10,513 nt of DNA from JBEKYD01 sp049511335 (lineage in GTDB: Bacteria > Acidobacteriota > Terriglobia > Bryobacterales > Bryobacteraceae). The notes beneath the pieces were generated by a model, which was given only the letters and a program-made list of their open reading frames with translations, was not told the origin of the DNA and ran no database searches. How positions within the stretch are numbered: position 1 is the stretch's first letter; each line of letters starts with the position of its first letter. Shown one piece after another: positions 1-5,838 of this stretch. The stretch covers positions 1-10,513 of the forward strand of contig JBEKYD010000268.1 in assembly GCA_049511335.1 (NCBI GenBank), written 5' to 3'. The translations under genes were made by a program, and so were the position numbers.

Positions 1-1
1 C

Positions 2-1165
2 TTCGTGCTGCTGGCCGGCGCGGGACTGGTTCTGGCGAGCTTCCGCCAGTTGCTGCACGTCGCCCCCGGATTCGACGTCAAGGGCGTGGTGACGGCTGCC
101 ACCAGCGTGCCGCAGTCGCTTTACGCCAAGAACGCGGACGCAATCGCGTTGATGGACCGCGCACTCGACGCCATCCGCGCCATTCCCGGTGTGACGGCCG
201 CGGGCGCGACCACCACCATTCCCTGGGGAGGCAACCATAGCGACAGCGTGATCCTGGCGGAAGGCTACGTCATGAAACCGGGAGAGTCGGTGATCTCACC
301 GGAACAGGTGACGGTCACGCCGGGCTACTTCGAAGCTATGCACATTGCCATGGCTGCGGGGCGCGCGTTCGACAGGCGCGACAACGAATCCGCCCCCGGC
401 GCCATCCTCGTGGACGAGCGGCTGGCGCGCCATTTCTGGCCGGGGCAAAACCCGATCGGGCGGCGCATGCATTTCCCGCAGGACATCCGCGACCTTCTGA
501 AGACGGACGAGCACACGCGCTGGTTCAGCGTAGTGGGGGTGGTCCGCCCCGTGCACACGGCGGACGTGGAAGGCAGCGGCAATCCGGTGGGTGCGTATTA
601 CCTGCCTTACGCGCAGAACGTGCAGAGGGGATACGCGCTGGCAATCAAGACCACTGGCGACACCGGCCCCATCCTGCGAGCCGTGCGCACCCGTTTCGCG
701 GCAATCGCGCCGAGCCTTGCATTGTTCGATGTCCACACCATGGGGGAGCGCGGCGACCTGGCGCTGGCGTCGCGGCGGGCCTCGCTGACGCTGGCCATGT
801 TCTTCGGCTGCCTGGCTTTGTTCCTCTCGGGCGTAGGCATCTACGGCGTGCTGGCGTACCTGGTGACACAGCGCCAGCGCGAGATCGGGATCCGCGCCGC
901 GCTGGGATGCACCGCGGGAGGCGTGGTGAAGCTGGTGGTTGGCGAAGCGGCGTGGCTGCTGGGCGCCGGCCTGCTGGTTGGCGCGGCGGGCTCGGTAGCG
1001 CTACGTTCGGTCGTGGCCGGGCAGCTCTACGGCGTGAAACCGCTCGACCCGCTGGTGATGTCGGCGGTGGTGCTTACTCTCGCGGTGGTTGGCCTCGCGG
1101 CGTGCGCGCTGCCGGCCCGCCGGGCTACGCGTGTGGACCCGGTGACGGCGCTGCGGGAGCAATAG
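2..1165 (+). CDS. MacB/FtsX-type ABC transporter permease, 3' part (5' end outside window)
   Basis: The reading frame is open from the first bases of the window, so the start lies upstream and the GTG at 5 is only an internal codon. What remains is a periplasmic MacB-like core domain (roughly residues 20-250) followed by an FtsX domain with three hydrophobic segments near residues 260-288, 310-332 and 350-370. The loop REIGIRAALG, near residue 293, is the cytoplasmic coupling motif of FtsX/MacB permeases, and the end ATRVDPVTALREQ is the usual close of this family. Such permeases do not form a classical import channel; they transmit ATPase-driven movement to periplasmic partners or substrates. 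The match is closest to the large orphan permeases (about 800 residues, two FtsX domains) that are duplicated many times in Acidobacteria, so the missing part is probably about half the protein. No ATPase gene is visible downstream. Family assignment is sure; the transported substrate is unknown. Confidence 0.93.
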   Translation, partial: FVLLAGAGLVLASFRQLLHVAPGFDVKGVVTAATSVPQSLYAKNADAIALMDRALDAIRAIPGVTAAGATTTIPWGGNHSDSVILAEGYVMKPGESVISPEQVTVTPGYFEAMHIAMAAGRAFDRRDNESAPGAILVDERLARHFWPGQNPIGRRMHFPQDIRDLLKTDEHTRWFSVVGVVRPVHTADVEGSGNPVGAYYLPYAQNVQRGYALAIKTTGDTGPILRAVRTRFAAIAPSLALFDVHTMGERGDLALASRRASLTLAMFFGCLALFLSGVGIYGVLAYLVTQRQREIGIRAALGCTAGGVVKLVVGEAAWLLGAGLLVGAAGSVALRSVVAGQLYGVKPLDPLVMSAVVLTLAVVGLAACALPARRATRVDPVTALREQ

Positions 1166-1253
1166 GGGCTGGCCCTCTGACCGGCAATAATGTTTTCAAC
1201 AACCCGAGCGCCCTCGCACCCAAAAGCGGTAGACTAGTCTCAAGATTGCCGTC

Positions 1254-1484
1254 ATGATGAGGAACCGCCTCGACCGAATTACGATAGACGATGCCCAGTG
1301 CGGCGGGCGTCCGTGCATTCGTGGTATGCGCATCCGTGTGACGGATGTCCTTGAATTGCTTAGCGCTGGGGCAAGCATTGACGAGATTCTACAGGACTAC
1401 CCGTATCTGGAACGAGAGGACATCCTGGCTGCGATTGAGTATGCCGCTCGTCAGACCGATCACTCCGTCCTTCTCTCCGCGTGA
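1254..1484 (+). CDS. DUF433-family antitoxin-like protein
   Basis: This 76-residue protein carries the DUF433 signature: an N-terminal strand RITIDDAQCGGRPCIRGMRI (residues 8-27), then DVLELLSAG and the helix containing DEILQDYPYLEREDI. DUF433 proteins are small winged-helix-like antitoxins (VapB-like), usually encoded directly before a DUF5615 PIN-like nuclease. Here the stop codon overlaps a GTG in the arrangement GTGA at 1481-1484, which is where the partner starts, but that partner is broken (next entry). The start could be either of two adjacent ATGs (1254 or 1257). No clear Shine-Dalgarno site precedes them, so a leaderless or very short-leader transcript is possible. A TAGACT hexamer at 1230-1235 is a weak -10 candidate. 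With no complete toxin beside it, this may be an orphan antitoxin, perhaps still able to neutralise related toxins elsewhere. Confidence 0.87.
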   Translation: MMRNRLDRITIDDAQCGGRPCIRGMRIRVTDVLELLSAGASIDEILQDYPYLEREDILAAIEYAARQTDHSVLLSA

Positions 1485-1574
1485 AATTCCTGGTCGATAA
1501 CCAACTATAAGGAGCAGTGGGAAAGAATTCTGGACCGGTTCGAGAAGGGCGAGCGATTCATAGAGCTCCGTTGA
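1481..1574 (+). pseudogene. Remnant of a DUF5615 PIN-like toxin gene (head and tail only)
   Basis: From the GTG at 1481 the sequence reads MKFLVDNQL and then hits TAA at 1508-1510. MKFLVDNQL followed by proline-proline is the typical opening of DUF5615 PIN-like nucleases, including the first catalytic Asp. Immediately afterwards, in another frame (1512-1574), the sequence reads EQWERILDRFEKGERFIELR and stop, which resembles the C-terminal helix and closing strand of the same family. The middle, about 80 codons including the remaining acidic residues, is missing and the join is out of frame. This is a loss-of-function internal deletion. The head is seen directly and its family match is strong by recall. 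The identity of the tail is an inference from its pattern and position. The gene kept its translational overlap with the antitoxin. Confidence 0.72.
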
Positions 1575-1620
1575 TTCCGCTATTTTCGAGCGGACTTGCC
1601 GCCTCTTGGACCTTCGTATC

Positions 1621-2667
1621 CTATTTCTTGGGCTCTATTTCGCCTGCCCGGCGGGCGGGACTCAGCAGTTTCTTGGGCAATTTCGAAAGATACGTCAGCC
1701 GCTCCACAATGGGCAACAGGCGGCGCACCGTTCGGCCGTGGAGCAGCAGGCTTCCTGCCACCAGCGCGGGGTGCGGAATGGTGGTGCAGCAGCGGGAGCA
1801 GATGTCGATCTCGCCGGCCCGGCCGGTTGCATGGAGCCGGCGCATGCCCTCCATTCGCTCCCCGTTCCAGATGCCGATCAACGAATCCGTCTCCAGGTTG
1901 CCCAGCGGTGCGCCGTCCAGCATGTAGCTCTGGCAGCAGGGGTAAACGTCGCCATTCTGCTTGACGTACATGGGGCCGCGCCACAGGTAGTGGCAAGGGT
2001 GCTTCCATTCTTCGGCGGTGTGGCCGGCGTCGGGGCGCATCAGGTTGGTTTCGTCCTCCTTGATGCGCACCTGGTCGACGCCCGGAAGATTGCTCCAGAA
2101 GCGCACGAAGTCATCCACCTCGCCGGCGTTGCCTTCCATGCGCACCATCTGCACCACCACCTGGAGTTTGGAGCCGCGCTCGTGCTTCATGCGCGCGAAG
2201 CGGACGAAGTTGTCGCGCACTTTTTCGAATTTGGCGCCCTTGCGATAGTACTCGAAGGTTTCTTTTCGGGCGCCGTCGAAGCTCAAGGTGATCTGTTCCA
2301 GCGGGGAATCGAGCACTCGGGCGGACAGGCTTTCATCGAGGAACGTGCCGTTGGTGGAAAGCAGAGTGGAAATGCTGTGGCGATGGCAGAACTCGATGCG
2401 CCGGAAAATGGCGGGATCCATGAACGGTTCGCCCAGGCCGATCAGCATCATGTGCTCGGCCGAAGCGCCGGACTCGCGCACCAGGCGCTCGAAAACGCTG
2501 TCCGCCATGTCGGCCTTGGGCTGCTTATGGGTTTCGCGCGGGCACATCGGGCAGTAAAGGTTGCACTTGGCGGTGGTTTCGACGATGTATTCCACCGGCA
2601 AGGCGTTCAATGTGGATCGCCGCGCCAGGTAACCCCACAGAAGCTTCGCGCGGTTCCATGCCCTCAT
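1621..2667 (-). CDS. Radical SAM protein with C-terminal SPASM-type cluster domain
   Basis: The protein has 348 residues. C35, C39 and C42 form the CxxxCxxC triad that holds the 4Fe-4S cluster for cleaving S-adenosylmethionine. GLGEPF at 77-82 is the GGEP-type motif that binds its amino group, and STNGT at 104-108 is a further radical SAM barrel motif. Residues 225-294 form a SPASM-like region with C225, the pair C244-C245, and C290, C293, C294, enough ligands for one or possibly two auxiliary clusters. The tail after 300 is basic and unassigned. SPASM enzymes modify peptides or proteins or oxidise other substrates. No small precursor-peptide gene is seen next to it, so its substrate is open. 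It is transcribed away from the TIM-barrel operon. The ATG at 2667 has no convincing ribosome site, but a TACAAT hexamer lies ten bases upstream. The gene ends 46 bases from the broken toxin, convergent with it. Confidence 0.92.
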   Translation of the reverse strand: MRAWNRAKLLWGYLARRSTLNALPVEYIVETTAKCNLYCPMCPRETHKQPKADMADSVFERLVRESGASAEHMMLIGLGEPFMDPAIFRRIEFCHRHSISTLLSTNGTFLDESLSARVLDSPLEQITLSFDGARKETFEYYRKGAKFEKVRDNFVRFARMKHERGSKLQVVVQMVRMEGNAGEVDDFVRFWSNLPGVDQVRIKEDETNLMRPDAGHTAEEWKHPCHYLWRGPMYVKQNGDVYPCCQSYMLDGAPLGNLETDSLIGIWNGERMEGMRRLHATGRAGEIDICSRCCTTIPHPALVAGSLLLHGRTVRRLLPIVERLTYLSKLPKKLLSPARRAGEIEPKK

Positions 2668-2677
2668 GCCTGGTTCT

Positions 2678-2683
2678 ATTGTA
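2678..2683 (-). promoter_or_regulatory. Candidate -10 hexamer for the radical SAM gene
   Basis: Read on the minus strand this is TACAAT, five of six matches to the sigma70 -10 consensus, ending ten bases before the ATG at 2667. Transcription would begin about four bases before the start codon, giving an almost leaderless message, in agreement with the lack of a Shine-Dalgarno site. I see no good -35 at the proper distance, so confidence is modest. Confidence 0.35.
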
Positions 2684-2708
2684 GCTGGTGAAGCTGTAGG
2701 CGATCCGG

Positions 2709-2763
2709 AGCTTTCAGCGATCAGCGATCAGCCAAACCATGCAGAAGCTGACCGCCGAAAGCT
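2709..2763 (+). repeat. Heptamer repeat inside an imperfect inverted repeat
   Basis: The heptamer TCAGCGA occurs twice in tandem at 2714-2727 and begins a third time (TCAGCC). The outer arms AGCTTTCAGCG (2709-2719) and CGCCGAAAGCT (2753-2763) are complementary over 11 positions with one mismatch, and inner TCAGC/GCTGA segments can add to the stem. The element sits between the divergent radical SAM and TIM-barrel genes. It may be a dispersed intergenic repeat, a transcript hairpin, or chance expansion of a short repeat; the sequence alone does not decide. Confidence 0.55.
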
Positions 2764-2814
2764 GTATAACCGCTCTGAGCGCCCACTCACACAGTCAGGT
2801 TGGAATGGAACGAG

Positions 2815-2857
2815 GCCGCTAGCGGCGGTTGACAACCACGCCGGAATTCCGATACGT
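2815..2857 (+). promoter_or_regulatory. Candidate promoter and operator of the TIM-barrel/oxidoreductase operon
   Basis: A perfect -35 TTGACA lies at 2829-2834. A weak -10 (GATACG at 2851-2856, spacing 16) follows, which would start transcription near 2863, about 27 bases before the ATG at 2890. The -35 is itself inside a small inverted repeat, GGTTG-A-CAACC (2827-2837). Just upstream is a perfect 12-base palindrome, GCCGCTAGCGGC (2815-2826). A repressor bound here would block the promoter, so substrate-dependent control is plausible, but no regulator gene is visible in the window. A near-repeat GAATTCCGAT/GATTTCCGAT (2844 and 2861) lies downstream. The rest of the 222-base gap holds only the heptamer repeat element and the weak hexamer for the opposite gene. 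Confidence 0.45.
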
Positions 2858-2889
2858 TTTGATTTCCGATCCAGGGAAGGGAGAACTCC

Positions 2890-3912
2890 ATGAGTTTATC
2901 GATAACCAGACGCGATCTCGGCAGAATGGCCTTAACGGCTTTGCCGGCCTCCCGTCTGCTGGCGAAGACCAATTCCAATTTTGGCGGCGTCGAGATCGGC
3001 ATCAACGCACCCTATAGCTTTCATGGCCAATATAACACCGGCGAAGAGTGCCTGGACGCAATGATCAAACTCAACCTCAGCGTGGTGGAACTGCGCGCGC
3101 AGCCGATTGAGCGGTTCATGGGCGCGCCGCCCAACCTGGTGGCTTATCCTGCGGTTCGGCCGGGCGGACGCGCCGGCGGGGGGCAGCCAGCCGCGCCCCC
3201 GAGCGGTGAAGCTGCGCGCGGCGGTCGAGCTCCCGTGACGCCCGAACAGGAAGCGGCGCGCAAGGCCGCGGCCGAGGAATTGCGCAACTGGCGGCTGGCG
3301 GCGTCGATGGACAAGGCCGATGCCTTCCGCAAACTGTACGCCAATGCCGGCGTCAAAATCGAGATCATGAAGGTGGATGCGATCGATACCTTCACCGACG
3401 AGGAAATCGACTACATGTTCGGGCTTGCCAAACGGGTAGGCGCGAGGGCGATCTCCTGCGAGATCCCGCTCAGCCACACCAAGCGGCTGGGCGAGTTCGG
3501 CGAAAAGCACAAGATGATGATCGGCTATCATGGCCACACCAATATCACCAACCCCGAGGCTTTCGGCCGGCCGGAGAGTTGGGAAACGGCCATGAGCTAT
3601 TCCAAATATAACGGCATCAACTTGGATATCGGCCACTTTACCGCCGCCAACAACACTTCGCCAATTCCATTCCTGGTGAAGTATCACGACCGCGTCACCC
3701 ACATTCACCTCAAGGACCGCAAGATGAATAACGGGCCAAACGTTCCGTGGGGCACGGGGGACACACCCATCGTCGAGACCTTGAAACTGATGCAGAAGGA
3801 GAAGTATCCGTTTCCGGGCGTGATCGAGATGGAGTATCCGGTCCCCGCCGGGTCGGACCTGATGACCGAAATCGCCAAGTGCGTGGCGTACTCGAAGAAC
3901 GCTTTGACGTAA
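2890..3912 (+). CDS. TIM-barrel sugar isomerase/epimerase-like protein with twin-arginine leader
   Basis: The protein has 340 residues and belongs to the xylose isomerase-like/AP endonuclease 2 TIM-barrel superfamily (sugar phosphate isomerases and epimerases). Likely metal and substrate residues lie where the family has them: E191 (SCEIP), H214 and H216 (YHGHTN), D246 and H249 (LDIGHF), H271 and H273 with K275 (HIHLKDRK), and E313/E315 (IEMEYP). The N terminus has TRRDL with twin arginines at 7-8 and a short apolar stretch, suggesting Tat export or a leftover Tat-type leader; the hydrophobic core is weak. Residues 88-116 are a Gly/Pro/Ala/Arg-rich insertion that interrupts the barrel, followed by a charged helix. 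The ATG at 2890 is preceded by a purine-rich site (AGGGAAGGGAGA) at good spacing. The oxidoreductase gene follows 19 bases after its stop, so the two probably act on the same sugar. Isomerase, epimerase and lyase/eliminase activity are all possible. Confidence 0.86.
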   Translation: MSLSITRRDLGRMALTALPASRLLAKTNSNFGGVEIGINAPYSFHGQYNTGEECLDAMIKLNLSVVELRAQPIERFMGAPPNLVAYPAVRPGGRAGGGQPAAPPSGEAARGGRAPVTPEQEAARKAAAEELRNWRLAASMDKADAFRKLYANAGVKIEIMKVDAIDTFTDEEIDYMFGLAKRVGARAISCEIPLSHTKRLGEFGEKHKMMIGYHGHTNITNPEAFGRPESWETAMSYSKYNGINLDIGHFTAANNTSPIPFLVKYHDRVTHIHLKDRKMNNGPNVPWGTGDTPIVETLKLMQKEKYPFPGVIEMEYPVPAGSDLMTEIAKCVAYSKNALT

Positions 3913-3917
3913 GACTC

Positions 3918-3925
3918 GGGAGGTG
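3918..3925 (+). promoter_or_regulatory. Ribosome binding site that fixes the oxidoreductase start at 3932
   Basis: GGGAGGTG is a strong Shine-Dalgarno match placed 6-9 bases before the ATG at 3932. An in-frame GTG at 3923 lies inside this site and so cannot be its own start; the longer version of the protein (three extra residues) is therefore rejected. Confidence 0.75.
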
Positions 3926-3931
3926 GATTCC

Positions 3932-5089
3932 ATGAAGACGGACGATGTAAGCCGGCGTTCCATTCTGAGGACGGTGGGTTCGGCGGGAGTGCTGGCCGGG
4001 TTACCGGAGGCGGCACTGGCCTTCCAGACCGCGGGCCAGGTGACGCACGAGGTAGCGGCCGGCTCCGGCCCGGAGACCGCGCCCAAATACAAGATCAAAT
4101 TCGCAGTCATTGGGATCGACCACAATCACATCAATCACCTGGCGGGCTCGTTGCGGCGCGGCGGCGGTGAGCTGGCGGCGGTATACTCCACCAATGCGAA
4201 AATGCTCGCCGATTTCAAGGCCTTCTATGGCGACGTGAAGACCGTCGGCAGTGAGGACGAGATCCTAAACGATCCGTCCATCCAGGTAGTGGTTTCCGCC
4301 GCGATCCCGGATCTGCGCGCGCCTTTGGGAATACGCGCGATGCGCCACGGCAAAGACTACCTGAGCGACAAGCCCGCCATGGTGAGCCTGGAGCAGCTTG
4401 CCGAAGTGCGCCGCGCGATCGAAGAGACCGGCCGCATTTTCGGGATCATGTATTCGGAACGCTTGGAGGTAAGGGCATCGGTGAAGGCGGGGGAATTGGT
4501 GAAATCCGGCGCGATCGGCAAAGTGATCCAGACTGTCAACCTGGCGCCGCATCAGATCGCCGAGCCCACCCGCCCGGAGTGGTTTTGGGATCCGGCGCGT
4601 TACGGCGGCATCCTCTGCGACATCGGATCGCACCAGGTGGACGAGTTCGTTTACTATACCGGGTCCACCGTGGCGGATGTGACGGCATCCCAGGTTGCCA
4701 ATGTGAATCACCCGCACCGGCCGAAGTTCCAGGACTTCGGCGACATGATGCTGCACGGCAATGGCGGCTTCGGGTACGTACGCGTGGATTGGTTTACGCC
4801 GGACGGCTTGGGAACGTGGGGCGACGGGCGACAGTTCATTTTGGGAACCGAGGGGTACATCGAGCTGCGCAAGTATGCCGACATCGCCGGGCGTCCGGGC
4901 GGCGATCACCTGTTCCTGGTGGATCGCAAGCAGGTCCGGTACATCGACTGTAAGAATGTCGCGCTGCCGTTCGGGCCGCAGTTTGTTGCCGACGTGGTGA
5001 ACCGCACGCACGTGGCCCAGGACCAAGAGCAAGCGCTGTTAGCGACGGAGCTGGCTCTTAAGGCGCAGAAGAACGCGCGCATGGGGTAG
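3932..5089 (+). CDS. Gfo/Idh/MocA family oxidoreductase with Tat signal
   Basis: The protein has 385 residues. The leader SRRSILRTVGSAGVLAGL (twin arginines at 8-9) ends with an AALA cleavage-like site near residue 30, so Tat export with a folded cofactor is likely. The Rossmann domain (55-150) begins FAVIGIDHNHINH (57-69): the usual GxGxxG loop is reduced to one glycine with D and two H, atypical for a dinucleotide-binding loop. DKP at 146-148 stands for the family's EKP, whose Lys helps catalysis. The C-terminal alpha/beta domain has GGILCDIGSHQVDE (225-238), with H234 as the likely second catalytic residue. Family members oxidise or reduce hydroxyls of sugars, inositols and related rings with NAD(P). 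It lies 19 bases after the TIM-barrel gene, on the same strand and presumably in the same message. Family is certain; whether it still binds a nucleotide in the usual way is open. Confidence 0.92.
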   Translation: MKTDDVSRRSILRTVGSAGVLAGLPEAALAFQTAGQVTHEVAAGSGPETAPKYKIKFAVIGIDHNHINHLAGSLRRGGGELAAVYSTNAKMLADFKAFYGDVKTVGSEDEILNDPSIQVVVSAAIPDLRAPLGIRAMRHGKDYLSDKPAMVSLEQLAEVRRAIEETGRIFGIMYSERLEVRASVKAGELVKSGAIGKVIQTVNLAPHQIAEPTRPEWFWDPARYGGILCDIGSHQVDEFVYYTGSTVADVTASQVANVNHPHRPKFQDFGDMMLHGNGGFGYVRVDWFTPDGLGTWGDGRQFILGTEGYIELRKYADIAGRPGGDHLFLVDRKQVRYIDCKNVALPFGPQFVADVVNRTHVAQDQEQALLATELALKAQKNARMG

Positions 5090-5117
5090 GGGAGCGCGCG
5101 GGCGGAGGAAAGGCTAT

Positions 5118-5534
5118 TCACTCCAGGAACGGGTTGACCACACGCACGCCTCCGATCACGGCGCCGGGCTGAAGGTCCTCGCTATAAAGCACGGCCGCGC
5201 CCGCCGAGCGCGCAGCCTGAACGATCAAGGCGTCCCAGAACGAGATTCTCGTGAGGCGGTGCAGTTCGATCGCCGCAATGATGTCCTCGGCGCGAAATTG
5301 CACGACTCTGCCACGCGCCAGAATCTCGACTTTCCGCTGAGCCATCTCAGCGGGTACAGCGAGCTTTCGTGTCAGGGTTACGAAATACTCCTGCATCACC
5401 TGTAGAGAGACAACCGCTGTACGTTGGCTAAGGTGTTCCGAAAACAGAGCAATCGACTTTCGCTGTTTCTCGGGCTTTGAGTCGTCGTCCGCGTAAACCA
5501 GGACGTTGGTGTCGAAGAATGCTGCCTTGCTCAT
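5118..5534 (-). CDS. PIN-domain toxin (VapC-like ribonuclease)
   Basis: The protein has 138 residues, the usual size for a single PIN domain. The acidic active-site residues are all present: D8 (FFDTNVLVY), E49 (MQEYF), D101 (SFWDALI) and D120 (YSEDLQPG). These bind Mg/Mn for RNA cleavage, and VapC-type toxins typically cut tRNA or rRNA. The start is the ATG at 5534, because it overlaps the antitoxin stop as ATGA (5531-5534), giving translational coupling; an in-frame upstream ATG at 5570 would lie inside the antitoxin gene and is rejected. The gene is convergent with the oxidoreductase operon, with 28 bases between stops. No damage is visible, so this is expected to be a working toxin. Its RNA target cannot be inferred. 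Confidence 0.9.
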   Translation of the reverse strand: MSKAAFFDTNVLVYADDDSKPEKQRKSIALFSEHLSQRTAVVSLQVMQEYFVTLTRKLAVPAEMAQRKVEILARGRVVQFRAEDIIAAIELHRLTRISFWDALIVQAARSAGAAVLYSEDLQPGAVIGGVRVVNPFLE

Positions 5535-5758
5535 CGTCGCTCGTGTAATTCGTCGCGGTTGAACCGCCACCCGCGTGAATTACCGTGGCTAGCAAGCGAA
5601 AGCCGTTCCCATTCAGTCGCATCGGCCGCCGGATCAGCCTCGTCGGCAAACTGTTCCAGGTATTCGCGCACGAGCTGATTGATACTGGTGCCTATCGCTT
5701 CCGCACGGCGCCTGGCTTTGTGGATCACCTCGTCGTGAATCGATAGGGTCACGTTCAT
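5531..5758 (-). CDS. Ribbon-helix-helix antitoxin of the PIN toxin
   Basis: The protein has 75 residues. Residues 1-7 (MNVTLSI) form the DNA-contacting strand of a ribbon-helix-helix fold, 8-21 the first helix, GTS at 23-25 the turn and 26-38 the second helix. The C-terminal tail SRGWRFNRDELHERR (61-75) is the kind of partly disordered segment that wraps a PIN toxin and blocks its active site. The stop overlaps the toxin start by four bases. The start at 5758 is chosen because the RHH strand begins exactly there. There is no Shine-Dalgarno site upstream; a consensus promoter lies so close that the message probably starts at this ATG. The protein is expected to repress its own operon by binding the palindrome over the promoter, as RHH antitoxins commonly do. 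Confidence 0.9.
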   Translation of the reverse strand: MNVTLSIHDEVIHKARRRAEAIGTSINQLVREYLEQFADEADPAADATEWERLSLASHGNSRGWRFNRDELHERR

Positions 5759-5778
5759 GTGCACATTATACGTGCACA
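5758..5778. promoter_or_regulatory. Palindromic operator spanning the TA promoter -10
   Basis: Arms TGTGCAC (5758-5764) and GTGCACA (5772-5778) form a perfect 7-base inverted repeat separated by seven bases, and the -10 hexamer sits exactly in the spacer. This is the expected place for an RHH antitoxin dimer pair to block RNA polymerase. A weaker related half-site, TACGTGT, lies in the spacer/-35 region at 5784-5790 and could be an auxiliary contact. Binding itself is inferred. Confidence 0.68.
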
Positions 5779-5793
5779 CATAGTACGTGTCAA
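5765..5793 (-). promoter_or_regulatory. Consensus sigma70 promoter of the RHH/PIN operon
   Basis: On the minus strand, TTGACA (5793-5788), a 17-base spacer and TATAAT (5770-5765) match the sigma70 consensus at all 12 positions with ideal spacing. Six bases (GTGCAC) separate the -10 from the ATG at 5758, so the predicted first transcribed base is the A of the start codon or its neighbour: a leaderless message. Such a strong promoter is typical of an operon held down by tight autorepression. Confidence 0.82.
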
Positions 5794-5838
5794 TGGGCCA
5801 TTTACTCCGGGCCGCACGCGATCCTCTGAACCGCGTTA

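Noticed and set aside
1166..1195. Possible terminator after the permease gene (AGGGG and GGCCCT near its stop)
   Set aside because: The stem is only about four bases and there is no T-run.
1606..2691. A 361-codon plus-strand open frame opposite the radical SAM gene
   Set aside because: Exact mirror of a gene with an intact CxxxCxxC motif; its translation is low-complexity with many His and Ala and fits no family.
3923..3931. GTG at 3923 as the oxidoreductase start
   Set aside because: The codon lies within the Shine-Dalgarno site GGGAGGTG that serves the ATG at 3932.
2932..4125. A 397-codon minus-strand open frame opposite the TIM-barrel/oxidoreductase operon
   Set aside because: Shadow of two genes with clear family motifs on the other strand. 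GC-rich codon use keeps the antisense frame open; no motif or start signal of its own.
5070..5103. GCGCGC-type inverted repeat between the convergent oxidoreductase and PIN genes as a terminator
   Set aside because: Low-complexity GC alternation with a long loop and no T-run; likely by chance in this base composition.
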